From: Betaproteobacteria bacterium
GTDB taxonomy: Bacteria; Pseudomonadota; Gammaproteobacteria; Burkholderiales; SG8-41
Length of the DNA stretch: 64,000 bases
Assembly: GCA_016192825.1 (NCBI GenBank)
Contig: JACPTK010000050.1
Location: 87,120-151,119, forward strand
Direction: 5' to 3'
Shown one piece after another: positions 17,275-24,601 of this stretch. The notes beneath the pieces are model-generated. The model was not told where the DNA came from. It worked only from the letters and a program-made list of their open reading frames with translations, and made no database searches. Every line of letters starts with the position of its first letter. Position 1 is the first letter of the stretch. Position numbers and translations under genes: made by a program.

Positions 17275-18255
17275 CTACCGGCGCAGCCGGGCGAGCACGT
17301 CGGGGTTGTAGACGTGGGTCGGCTTGTTGGACGCGAACGCCAGGATGTTGTCTATGGCGTGGCCGTACATGAACTCGAACGTTTCCCAGACGATGCCGCC
17401 CAGGTGAGGCGTGCAGATGACGTTGGGCATCCCGAGCAGCGGATGATTGCCCGCCAGCACCGGTTCGTCCTCGAACACGTCGACCGCGGCGAAACCCGGC
17501 CGGCCCTTCCGGAGCGCCGCGACGAGCGCCCCGTCCTCGATCAGCCGCGCGCGGCTGGTGTTGACGAGGAGCGCCGAGGGCTTCATGCGGGCAAGGTCGG
17601 CGGCCGTGACGAGGCCGGTGGTTTCCGACGACAGCGGGACATGCAGGCTCAGGATGTCCGCGGTTTCGAAGAAAGCCTGCCGCGAGTCCGGCACGTGATA
17701 GCCCGCCGCGATGGCCTTCTCTTTCGACGATGCCCGTCCCCAGCAGGTGATATCCATCCCGAAGGCGCGGCCCACCTGCGCGACGGCGCTTCCGATCTGG
17801 CCCAGGCCATAAACGGCGAGCGTCGTGCCGCGCACGACCGTGCCGACGGTGCTTTGCCAGACCCCGGCCCGCAGCTGCCTGACTTCCTCGGCGATGTGAC
17901 GCCGGCTCGCCAGAATCAGCGCCCAGGTCAGTTCCGCCGTGGAGTAAGACGGGCCGTGCTCGACGGCCGCGACCACGATTCCCTTTTCCGTGCAGGCCGA
18001 CACATCGATGTGTTCTCGATGACTGCCTGTCTGGGCGATGATGCGCAGATCGGGCAGTCGGTCGAGGAGTTGGCGCGGCACGGCGGTGCGTTCCTGCGTC
18101 AGTATCACGGCCTCGACGTCATTCAGCCTGGCGACGAGCTTTTCCGGGTCCTTCTCATTTTCATGAAAAACGACCACTTGATGCGCGTTCAGGCGTTGCG
18201 GGCAAGCCAGCCGGTGGAATGCCTTTTGATAATCATCCAGTACCGCGATTTTCAT
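17275..18255 (-). CDS. D-isomer-specific 2-hydroxyacid dehydrogenase
   Basis: The product is a 326-residue NAD(P)-dependent oxidoreductase that interconverts a D-2-hydroxyacid and its 2-oxoacid. The Rossmann motif is AVYGLGQIGSAVA near residue 148. The catalytic triad regions are NTSRARLIEDGAL (Arg), AVDVFEDEPV (Glu) and CTPHLGGI (His). The length is typical of the PGDH/GRHPR group. It is read in the same direction as the CoA-transferase but is separated from it by about 100 bases. A non-coding region of about 550 bases divides it from the divergent Bug gene. The substrate is not resolved. Confidence 0.9.
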   Translation of the reverse strand: MKIAVLDDYQKAFHRLACPQRLNAHQVVVFHENEKDPEKLVARLNDVEAVILTQERTAVPRQLLDRLPDLRIIAQTGSHREHIDVSACTEKGIVVAAVEHGPSYSTAELTWALILASRRHIAEEVRQLRAGVWQSTVGTVVRGTTLAVYGLGQIGSAVAQVGRAFGMDITCWGRASSKEKAIAAGYHVPDSRQAFFETADILSLHVPLSSETTGLVTAADLARMKPSALLVNTSRARLIEDGALVAALRKGRPGFAAVDVFEDEPVLAGNHPLLGMPNVICTPHLGGIVWETFEFMYGHAIDNILAFASNKPTHVYNPDVLARLRR

Positions 18256-18806
18256 GCTGCACCCTTGTCCGCTGAACGGGGCCGCTCCGGCTCCCGAGAA
18301 ACACGGTTATCGATCGAGCGCTTCCTGGCATTCCGGGAGGGGATGGAAACGAGCCGGCCGTAGACGGTCGACACGGACCCGCCCCCGATCACGCTATCAG
18401 CCTGACGAATGCGAAGTCCTGGTTTGCAATGATAAACGATCCTCGATTTCCTCCGGCAATATCCGTGAGCGGCCCCCGCGTCCGAAAGATGGAATCCGCC
18501 GCCCCGGGTGGGCAGGCGGGATCGACTGATCCTGCCGGCGTCAATCGATCGGGCCGGACCCGCCTTTCGGCGCGGCGAGAAGAGCGAGGCGTTTCAAGAT
18601 CGTCTGACCCTGGCTTCTGGGACAACGGGATCCGGTGAAATTGCCTGGCGCCGAGCGGGCTTGAATGAGCTTTATCCCGGACGAATGCATTTGATATAAA
18701 GTGCGGCTAGACGAGACAGTGCGGCCTCCGTGCAGGGAAATGCGAATTGGCAGATGGCGGAATCGGTGTGTTGCGACAATTGGGAAGCAGGAAAGGGGGT
18801 GGCGAA
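18256..18806. other. divergent intergenic region
   Basis: About 550 bases lie between divergent genes. I found no protein-like frame or RNA gene. The stretch 18660-18710 is locally AT-rich (TTGATATAAAGTG) and could hold a promoter toward the Bug gene, but no convincing -35/-10 pair is evident. The SD-like AAAGGGGG at 18793-18799 belongs to the downstream start. Confidence 0.45.
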
Positions 18807-19796
18807 ATGATGCGTGCACGATGCCGGTGCTCGGCGTACCTGGTCTGCTTGTCATTGGCTCTGGCGACAGGCGTGACCGACGGCCTGGCGCAATCCTACC
18901 CGACGCGTCCGATCCGTCTCATCGCGCCATTCGCGCCCGGAGGAGGCGTCGATCTCATCGCGCGCCTGCTGGGCGCGGGACTGGGCCGCAGCGACAGCTT
19001 GGGACAGACCGTGGTTGTCGATAACCGCGCCGGGGCGGGCGGCGCGATCGGCGCCGAAATCGCGGCGCGAGCCGAGCCCGACGGCTACACCCTCCTCCTG
19101 GGCAACAGCACCACGCACGGGGTCAACCAGGCGTACTTCCGGTTGCCCTACGATAGCGTCAGAGACTTTACGCCAATTACGCTGGTTGCCAGCGCGCCGC
19201 TCGTGCTCGCGACCGCCGGCGCGCTTCCGGTGAAGTCCGTCAAGGAATTCATCGCGCTGGCCAAGGCCAGGCCCGGTCAACTCAACTATGGCTCGGCGGG
19301 TAGGGGGTCGGTGACCCACCTGACCATGGAATTGTTCAAAGTTGTCACCGGCGTCAACGTGGTGCACATCCCGTACAAGGGCGTAGGACCGGCATTCACT
19401 GCCATGATGACCGGAGAAATCCAGTGCATCATCGTGGCGGTGACGGCCTCGATGTCGCACGTTCGGGCCGGTCGAATCAAGGCGCTGGGCATTACGGGCG
19501 TACGCCACTCGCGGCTCCTTCCCGATGTTCCCACGCTGGCCGAGCAGGGTGTCGCGGGCTTCGACGCGGACTATTGGTACGGGTTGCTCGGGCCGGCGAG
19601 GATGCCGAGGCGTATCGTGGCGCGACTGAATCAGGAAGCGCTGAGGATTATCGGCGGGGCCGAATTCAAGCAAAAGATGATCGCTCAGGGCGTCGAGCCT
19701 ACCGGCAGCGCTCCGGAGGAGTTCGAGAAGATCGTTCGTGGCGAAGTCGCGAAATGGGCCAGGCTCGTCAAGGACGCGGGAATCCAGGAGCAATGA
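18807..19796 (+). CDS. Bug-family substrate-binding protein
   Basis: The product is a 329-residue receptor. ATG 18807 (or the next codon, 18810) is preceded by AAAGGGGG. The signal peptide ends near GLAQ. Bug blocks are YPTRPIRLIAPFAPGGGVD, VVDNRAGAGG, EPDGYTLLLG, IPYKGVGPAFTAMMTGE and VPTLAEQGVAGFDA. It is the first of two consecutive receptor genes, the second starting about 30 bases after this stop. The pair probably form one transcript and may have different ligand preferences. Confidence 0.92.
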   Translation: MMRARCRCSAYLVCLSLALATGVTDGLAQSYPTRPIRLIAPFAPGGGVDLIARLLGAGLGRSDSLGQTVVVDNRAGAGGAIGAEIAARAEPDGYTLLLGNSTTHGVNQAYFRLPYDSVRDFTPITLVASAPLVLATAGALPVKSVKEFIALAKARPGQLNYGSAGRGSVTHLTMELFKVVTGVNVVHIPYKGVGPAFTAMMTGEIQCIIVAVTASMSHVRAGRIKALGITGVRHSRLLPDVPTLAEQGVAGFDADYWYGLLGPARMPRRIVARLNQEALRIIGGAEFKQKMIAQGVEPTGSAPEEFEKIVRGEVAKWARLVKDAGIQEQ

Positions 19797-19828
19797 CCGT
19801 GAAGCGGGAAAAACGAGGGGAGGACAGG

Positions 19829-20815
19829 ATGACGGTTCGTGCATCCCGTTTGCTGCAGGGGGTGTTGCTGGCGTTGGCGCTGCCCGCCGCCGTGTGCGCG
19901 CAGGATGCCGCGCAGTTTCCGAACAAGCCCGTGCGGGTGATCGTGCCGCAGGGGCCGGGCGGCGCGACCGACATCCAGGCGCGCCTCTTCGCGGCGAAGA
20001 TGACCCAGAGCCTGGGCCAGCAGTTCGTCGTGGACAACCGCGCGGGCGGAGGCGCGGCGGGGGTGGTGGCCTACACGCTGGCGACCAAGGCCAATGCGGA
20101 CGGCTACACGCTGCTCGCGATCATTCCCAGCTTCACGTTCTCGCCGGCCCTCTACAAGAACTATCCGATCGACCCGATACGGGATTTCGCGCCGGTGTCG
20201 CTGCTGACGCGCGCTCCGTATATGCTCGTCGTCAATCCGTCCCTGCCGGCGCGCTCGGCCAAGGACCTGATCGCGATGGCGAAGGCGCAGCCCGACAAGC
20301 TCACCTTCGGTGCCGGCAACACCGGCAGCGGCACGCACCTCGTCACCCTGTCGTTTCTCTCCGCGGCGAAGATCCGGGCGACCTACGTGCCCTATCGCAG
20401 CGTCGGCATGGCCATGCTCGATCTCGCCGGCGGCCGCATCGACGCGACGCTCGCCAACGTCCTCAGCGCCTCGACCTACGTGAGGACGGGCAAGCTGCGC
20501 GTGCTCGGCATCAGCTCGGTCGAGCGCTCGAAGGCGCTGCCCGACGTGCCGACGATCGCGGAACAGGGCGTGCCGGGCTATGAAGCGGTGACGTTCCACG
20601 GCTACGCCGTGCCGGCCGCGACGCCCGCCGCGATCGTCAACAAGCTGAGCGCGGCCTACGCGAGCGTGGTCAAGTCGCCCGACATCGCGGGCCGGCTTGC
20701 GGCCGACGGCGGCGAGGCGATCGGCAGCACGCCGCAGGCATTCCGCAAGTTCATCGCGGCCGAGATCCGCGTGTGGACCAAGCTCATCAAGGAGGAGGGT
20801 GTCAAGATCGAATAG
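19829..20815 (+). CDS. Bug-family substrate-binding protein
   Basis: The product is a 328-residue receptor with a signal peptide ending near AVCAQ. ATG 19829 follows GGGGAGGA at 19817-19824; an in-frame ATG at 19793 overlaps the upstream stop but lacks a ribosome site and a proper signal peptide. Motifs are FPNKPVRVIVPQGPGGATD, FVVDNRAGGGA, VPYRSVGMAMLDLAGG and VPTIAEQGVPGYEA. IPYKG of most paralogues is replaced by VPYRS, which may alter binding. A Gfo/Idh/MocA gene follows 50 bases later. Confidence 0.92.
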   Translation: MTVRASRLLQGVLLALALPAAVCAQDAAQFPNKPVRVIVPQGPGGATDIQARLFAAKMTQSLGQQFVVDNRAGGGAAGVVAYTLATKANADGYTLLAIIPSFTFSPALYKNYPIDPIRDFAPVSLLTRAPYMLVVNPSLPARSAKDLIAMAKAQPDKLTFGAGNTGSGTHLVTLSFLSAAKIRATYVPYRSVGMAMLDLAGGRIDATLANVLSASTYVRTGKLRVLGISSVERSKALPDVPTIAEQGVPGYEAVTFHGYAVPAATPAAIVNKLSAAYASVVKSPDIAGRLAADGGEAIGSTPQAFRKFIAAEIRVWTKLIKEEGVKIE

Positions 20816-20865
20816 CGGCGCGCGCCGTGGTATCGTGCCGCCTTCATTGAGCGAAGAGCCGGGTC

Positions 20866-21843
20866 ATGTTGAGGATGGCCATCTACGGAATGGGGCGTTG
20901 GGGCAGCCGGCTCGTCGAGTCGGTGCAGGCGAGCGACAAGGTCCGCGTCACGAAGATCATCTCGCGCGATCCCGCGCGCCACAAGGAATACGCGCAGCGC
21001 GCCGGCGTCAAGGTGGTGTCCTCCTACGGCCGCGTGCTGAGGGACCCCGAGATCGACGCGGTCCTGCTGGCGACGCCGCACTCGCTGCACATGAAGCAGA
21101 TCGTGCAGGCGGCGAAGGCCGGCAAGCACGTCTTCGTCGAGAAGCCCTTCACGCTCACGCGCAAGACGGCGGAGAAGGCGGTAGAGGCCTGCCGCGCGGG
21201 GGGCGTCACCCTCGGGGTGGGGCTCAACCGCCGCTACGCGCCGGCGTTCGTGGAGATGCTGCGCCGGATCCGCGCCGGCGAGATCGGCGAGGTGCTGCAC
21301 CTCGAGGCGCAGCACTCCGGCCCATCGGGTTACCGGCTCAAGGCCGGCCACTGGCGCGCGACCCGCACCGAGTCGCCGGCCGGGGCGATGACGGCGCGCG
21401 GTATCCATACGCTCGACTGCATGATCCAGATCGCGGGCGTGGTGAGCACGGTCTACGCCTACAGCGAGCGGCGCGTGCTGCCGGCGAATGTGGAGTTGGA
21501 CGACACGACCTCCATGCTGCTGCGCTTCAAGAGCGGCATCACCGGCTACCTCGGCACCCACTTCGCCACCGCGGACTGCTGGCGCGTGCATGCCTTCGGC
21601 AGCAAGGGCTGGCTCGAGTCGCGCGGGGACACGGACCTCGCCTTCCGCGGGCTCGAGGGCGCCGCGGTCAAGATTCCCGTGGAGCCGGCGGACAAGGAGA
21701 AAGCCGAGCTCGAGGCGTTCGCCGACGCGGTCGCCGCGAAGCAGCCCTCCACCGTCGCCCCGGAGGAGATCGTCAACGGCATCGCCGTGCTGGAGGCGGT
21801 CGTCACTTCCGCGGCAAAGGGCAAGCCGGTACAGATCAAATAA
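20866..21843 (+). CDS. Gfo/Idh/MocA family oxidoreductase
   Basis: The product is a 325-residue NAD(P)-dependent oxidoreductase. The Rossmann motif is IYGMGRWGSRLVE at the N-terminus. The family's EKP signature appears as FVEKPFTLT near residue 92, and the catalytic region is TARGIHTLDCMIQ. Family members oxidise sugars, inositols or related hydroxyls. ATG 20875 in frame is an alternative start. It follows two Bug receptors and ends at an octamer array that separates it from a convergent 3-hydroxyisobutyrate dehydrogenase-like gene. The substrate is unknown. Confidence 0.88.
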   Translation: MLRMAIYGMGRWGSRLVESVQASDKVRVTKIISRDPARHKEYAQRAGVKVVSSYGRVLRDPEIDAVLLATPHSLHMKQIVQAAKAGKHVFVEKPFTLTRKTAEKAVEACRAGGVTLGVGLNRRYAPAFVEMLRRIRAGEIGEVLHLEAQHSGPSGYRLKAGHWRATRTESPAGAMTARGIHTLDCMIQIAGVVSTVYAYSERRVLPANVELDDTTSMLLRFKSGITGYLGTHFATADCWRVHAFGSKGWLESRGDTDLAFRGLEGAAVKIPVEPADKEKAELEAFADAVAAKQPSTVAPEEIVNGIAVLEAVVTSAAKGKPVQIK

Positions 21844-21845
21844 GA

Positions 21846-21986
21846 CGGGAGAGCGGTAAATCCCGTGAGGGCGTGAGGGCGGGAGAGCGGGAGAGCGGGA
21901 GAGCGGGAGAGCGGGAGAGCGAACCGATTGATCTTCTAGCGTTCCGGGTTTTCGATCTCACGATCTCCCGCGCTCCCGATCTCACG
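21846..21986. repeat. octamer array with complementary arms (GGGAGAGC type)
   Basis: The left arm carries GGGAGAGC units, five in tandem at about 21881-21920, preceded by related GTGAGGGC units. About 30 bases later the right arm reads TCTCACGA, TCTCCCGC, GCTCCCGA, TCTCACGT, which is complementary octamer by octamer. The whole can fold as a long imperfect hairpin. It lies between convergent genes and could also act as a terminator. Two further loci (35489-35570 and 41669-41820) use the same unit. Confidence 0.93.
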
Positions 21987-22003
21987 TGTTTTGAGTTCCG
22001 GCG

Positions 22004-22924
22004 TCAGCCGCGATTCAGAACTTCCTGCACCTTGGCCTCCGGCACCTCGATGTCGACGCCGGCGCGCTCCTCCTGCAGCAGCATGAAGATGCGCGAGTCG
22101 CGCTTGGCCCAGCCTTCCCGGTTCATGGCTTCCGTCATCTCCTGCAACACCGTGTTGGCGATCTTCATCGGCACGTGAAACTCGCGGCCGACCTCGGTGG
22201 CGAGCGTGACGTCCTTGTGCGCGAGCTCGAGCGCGAACGCGGGCGGGTCGAACTTCCGGACCAGGAACTGCTCGGCGAGGCGGTCGAACGACCGGCGGCG
22301 GCCGAACGCGCCCTGGCGCACCGCGGCCCATAGCGCGAGCGGCTCGACCCCGGCCTTCACGCCCATCGTCATCACCTCGGCCAGCGCCGCGAGGATCGCG
22401 TAGCCCGCGCAGTTGTGCACGAGCTTGGCGATGGTGCCGGCACCGACCGGGCCGATGTAGATGGCCTGGTCGCCGATCGCGTCGAGCACGGCTTTGTGCC
22501 TGTCGAACGCGGCCTTGTCGCCGCTCACCCAGATCGCAAGCTTGCCGCTCGTCGCGCCCGAGGGGCCGCCGCTCACCGGCGCGTCCAGCATCGCGATGCC
22601 TTTCGCCGCGAAGCGCTCGGAGATCTTCCGCACCACGGTGGGCGAGTTGGTCGAGAGGTCGAACCACGCGGCGCCTTTGCGCATCCCGGCGAGCAGCTCT
22701 TCCGCCACTGCCTCCACCTCGCGCGGGCCCGGCAGCGAGGTGAACACCACGTCCGCGGCCTCGGCGACCTGGCGCGGGGAATCGGCCCACGCCGCGCCGG
22801 CCTTGAGGTGCGGCGCGGCCGCCTCGCGCCGCAGGTCGTTCACCACGAGCTCGTAGCCCTTCGCGCGAACGTTGAGCGCCATGCTGGCGCCCATGGTGCC
22901 GATGCCAATAAAACCCACTTTCAT
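22004..22924 (-). CDS. 3-hydroxyisobutyrate dehydrogenase-family oxidoreductase
   Basis: The product is a 306-residue NAD(P)-dependent beta-hydroxyacid dehydrogenase. The N-terminal motif is VGFIGIGTMGASMALNV. The substrate-binding signature is DAPVSGGPSGATSGKLAIWV near residue 115. The catalytic lysine lies in TIAKLVHNCAGYAI near residue 167. Relatives act on 3-hydroxyisobutyrate, tartronate semialdehyde or 2-hydroxy-3-oxopropionate. It is flanked on both sides by tandem arrays and read opposite to the Gfo/Idh/MocA gene. The substrate remains open. Confidence 0.9.
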   Translation of the reverse strand: MKVGFIGIGTMGASMALNVRAKGYELVVNDLRREAAAPHLKAGAAWADSPRQVAEAADVVFTSLPGPREVEAVAEELLAGMRKGAAWFDLSTNSPTVVRKISERFAAKGIAMLDAPVSGGPSGATSGKLAIWVSGDKAAFDRHKAVLDAIGDQAIYIGPVGAGTIAKLVHNCAGYAILAALAEVMTMGVKAGVEPLALWAAVRQGAFGRRRSFDRLAEQFLVRKFDPPAFALELAHKDVTLATEVGREFHVPMKIANTVLQEMTEAMNREGWAKRDSRIFMLLQEERAGVDIEVPEAKVQEVLNRG

Positions 22925-22972
22925 GGAGGCTTCTCCGGTTGGTTATCGATTTCGTGCTATTTGAGAAAAGGC

Positions 22973-23084
22973 GTGAATGGTGAATAGTGAATGGTGAATG
23001 GACAATTGCGGCGCCGCCGCGCAGCCGTTCGCGGCTTCAGTCCAATCACCAATCACCAATCACCAATCACCAATCACCAATCAC
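22973..23084. repeat. heptamer array with complementary arms (GTGAATG / CAATCAC)
   Basis: The left arm has four heptamers at 22973-23000 (GTGAATG, GTGAATA, GTGAATG, GTGAATG). The right arm has six CAATCAC heptamers at 23043-23084, whose complement GTGATTG matches the left unit in six of seven bases. The right arm overlaps the last codon of the neighbouring minus-strand gene and provides its stop codon. Confidence 0.95.
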
Positions 23085-24253
23085 GCCTTCTGCAGGGCGG
23101 CGAAGCCGCGCTCGAGGTCGGCGATCAGATCGCCCGGATCCTCGAGCCCGATGTGGAGCCGTATCGTCGGGCCGCCGGGATCCCACCGGGTGGCGGTGCG
23201 GTAGCGCTCGACCCGGGCTACGACGGCGAGGCTCTCGAAGCCGCCCCAGCTCGAGCCGATGCCGAAGAGCTCGAGGGCGTTCACGAACGCGGCGACCTGC
23301 CGGTCGCCGGCGGGCTGCAACACGAATGAGAACAGCGACGCCGCGCCCGTGAAATCGCGCTTCCAGATCGCGTGCCCGGGGTCGCCTTCCAGCGCGGGAT
23401 AGAGCACGCGCCTGACCTGCTGTTGCGACTGCAGCCAGCGCGCGATCTCGAGCGCGCTCGCCATCTGCTGCTTCATGCGCACGCCGATGGTGCGGAAGCC
23501 GCGCAGCGCGAGGTAGCAGTCGTCGGGGCTCACGCCGAAGCCGAAGTCGGCCACGGTCCGGCGCACGGCGAGCCAGTGCCGCTCGTTGGTGACGATCACG
23601 CCCATCACCACGTCCGAATGCCCGGCGATGTACTTGGTCGCTGCGTGGATCGAGACGTCCACGCCCTTCTCGAAGGAGCGGAAGAAGTACGGCGTGCCCC
23701 AGGTGGTGTCGGCGAGCACCGGCAGGCCGCGGCGGTGCGCGGCCTCCGCGATCGCGGGGATGTCCTGCATCTCGAAGGACAGCGAGCCCGGCGCCTCGCA
23801 GAACACCGCGCGGGTATTGGGGCGGATCAGCTTGTCGATGCCCGCGCCGACGAGCGGATCGTAGTACTCGGTCTCGACGCCTTTGGGTTTCAGCTGCCGG
23901 TCGCAGAAGGTCCGGGTGGGCGAGTAGACCGAATCGGGCACCAGGACGTGATCGCCCGACCGGGCGTAGGCGCTCAACGCCGCGGTGATCGCGGCGAGGC
24001 CGGACGGCACGGCGACGGCGGCGTGGCCGCCCTCCATCCTCGCCACCGCTTCCTCGAGCGCGAACGTCGTCGGCGTGCCGAGCAGGCCGTAGCGCACCTG
24101 CTTGTAATCGTCCCCGCCGTCCCCGCCGCGCGCCTCGTAGGACTCGAAGTCCGGGAAGATCACCGTGGAAGTGCGGAATACCGGGGTATTGACCATGCCC
24201 TGGTGGCGGGCGGGATCGCGCCCGGCGCGGGCGAGCAGGGTATCTTTCTTCAT
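23081..24253 (-). CDS. Cys/Met-metabolism PLP enzyme, cystathionine beta-lyase-like
   Basis: The product is a 390-residue PLP-dependent enzyme of the cystathionine lyase/synthase family, MetC-like. The YGLLGTPTTFALEEAVA and VAVPSGLAAITAAL blocks bind PLP and substrate. The Schiff-base lysine lies in ATKYIAGHSDVVMG near residue 205. The C-terminus has SSWGGFESLAV, then THIGLEDP-like IGLEDPGDLIADLE. The reaction would release homocysteine, pyruvate and ammonia from cystathionine, or act on a related thioether. The last residues and stop codon are encoded by the repeat array to its left. Confidence 0.9.
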   Translation of the reverse strand: MKKDTLLARAGRDPARHQGMVNTPVFRTSTVIFPDFESYEARGGDGGDDYKQVRYGLLGTPTTFALEEAVARMEGGHAAVAVPSGLAAITAALSAYARSGDHVLVPDSVYSPTRTFCDRQLKPKGVETEYYDPLVGAGIDKLIRPNTRAVFCEAPGSLSFEMQDIPAIAEAAHRRGLPVLADTTWGTPYFFRSFEKGVDVSIHAATKYIAGHSDVVMGVIVTNERHWLAVRRTVADFGFGVSPDDCYLALRGFRTIGVRMKQQMASALEIARWLQSQQQVRRVLYPALEGDPGHAIWKRDFTGAASLFSFVLQPAGDRQVAAFVNALELFGIGSSWGGFESLAVVARVERYRTATRWDPGGPTIRLHIGLEDPGDLIADLERGFAALQKA

Positions 24254-24601
24254 CAGGATAGGAATTTGCCGGACTCACGCCCGGCAAATTCCTGAAATAA
24301 AAATCAATGGCTGCAAGATCATGTGTGAATCGGGAAACCAACCCGTGGGTACTGGTTTCCCCCGCCCATGCCAATAGTGGGCCAATGATGGCCGTTTGGT
24401 CCAGTGCCGACCCCATCCCGCCCGTGGATTTTCCCATTCAGGCGTGTGCCGGGGCCGGGCCCGGCACACGCCTCAACATATGGACTCGCGGATTGCTGGC
24501 GCAGGCCGGATGCCCGATAATCTGCGCCCGGCCCCCGCGTGCGAGCACCGCGGGAGCCCGGTGCCCCCATTCCAACAATCGGACTATCCCGGCAGGCTGC
24601 C
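24254..24601. repeat. intergenic region with three perfect hairpins
   Basis: This 350-base divergent gap has no protein-like frame but three perfect inverted repeats. The first is a 13-bp stem, 24260-24272 with 24281-24293. The second is a 9-bp stem, 24332-24340 with 24353-24361, enclosing a further ACCC/GGGT pair. The third is a 14-bp stem, 24440-24453 with 24460-24473. The stems are not alike in sequence except for a shared TGCCGG, and none has a T-run. They may be REP-like elements or regulatory sites for the divergent genes. Confidence 0.85.

Noticed and set aside
18660..18720. Sigma-70 promoter before the Bug gene at 18807
   Set aside because: TATAAA-like sequence is present, but no -35 box stands at proper spacing, so I did not list a promoter.
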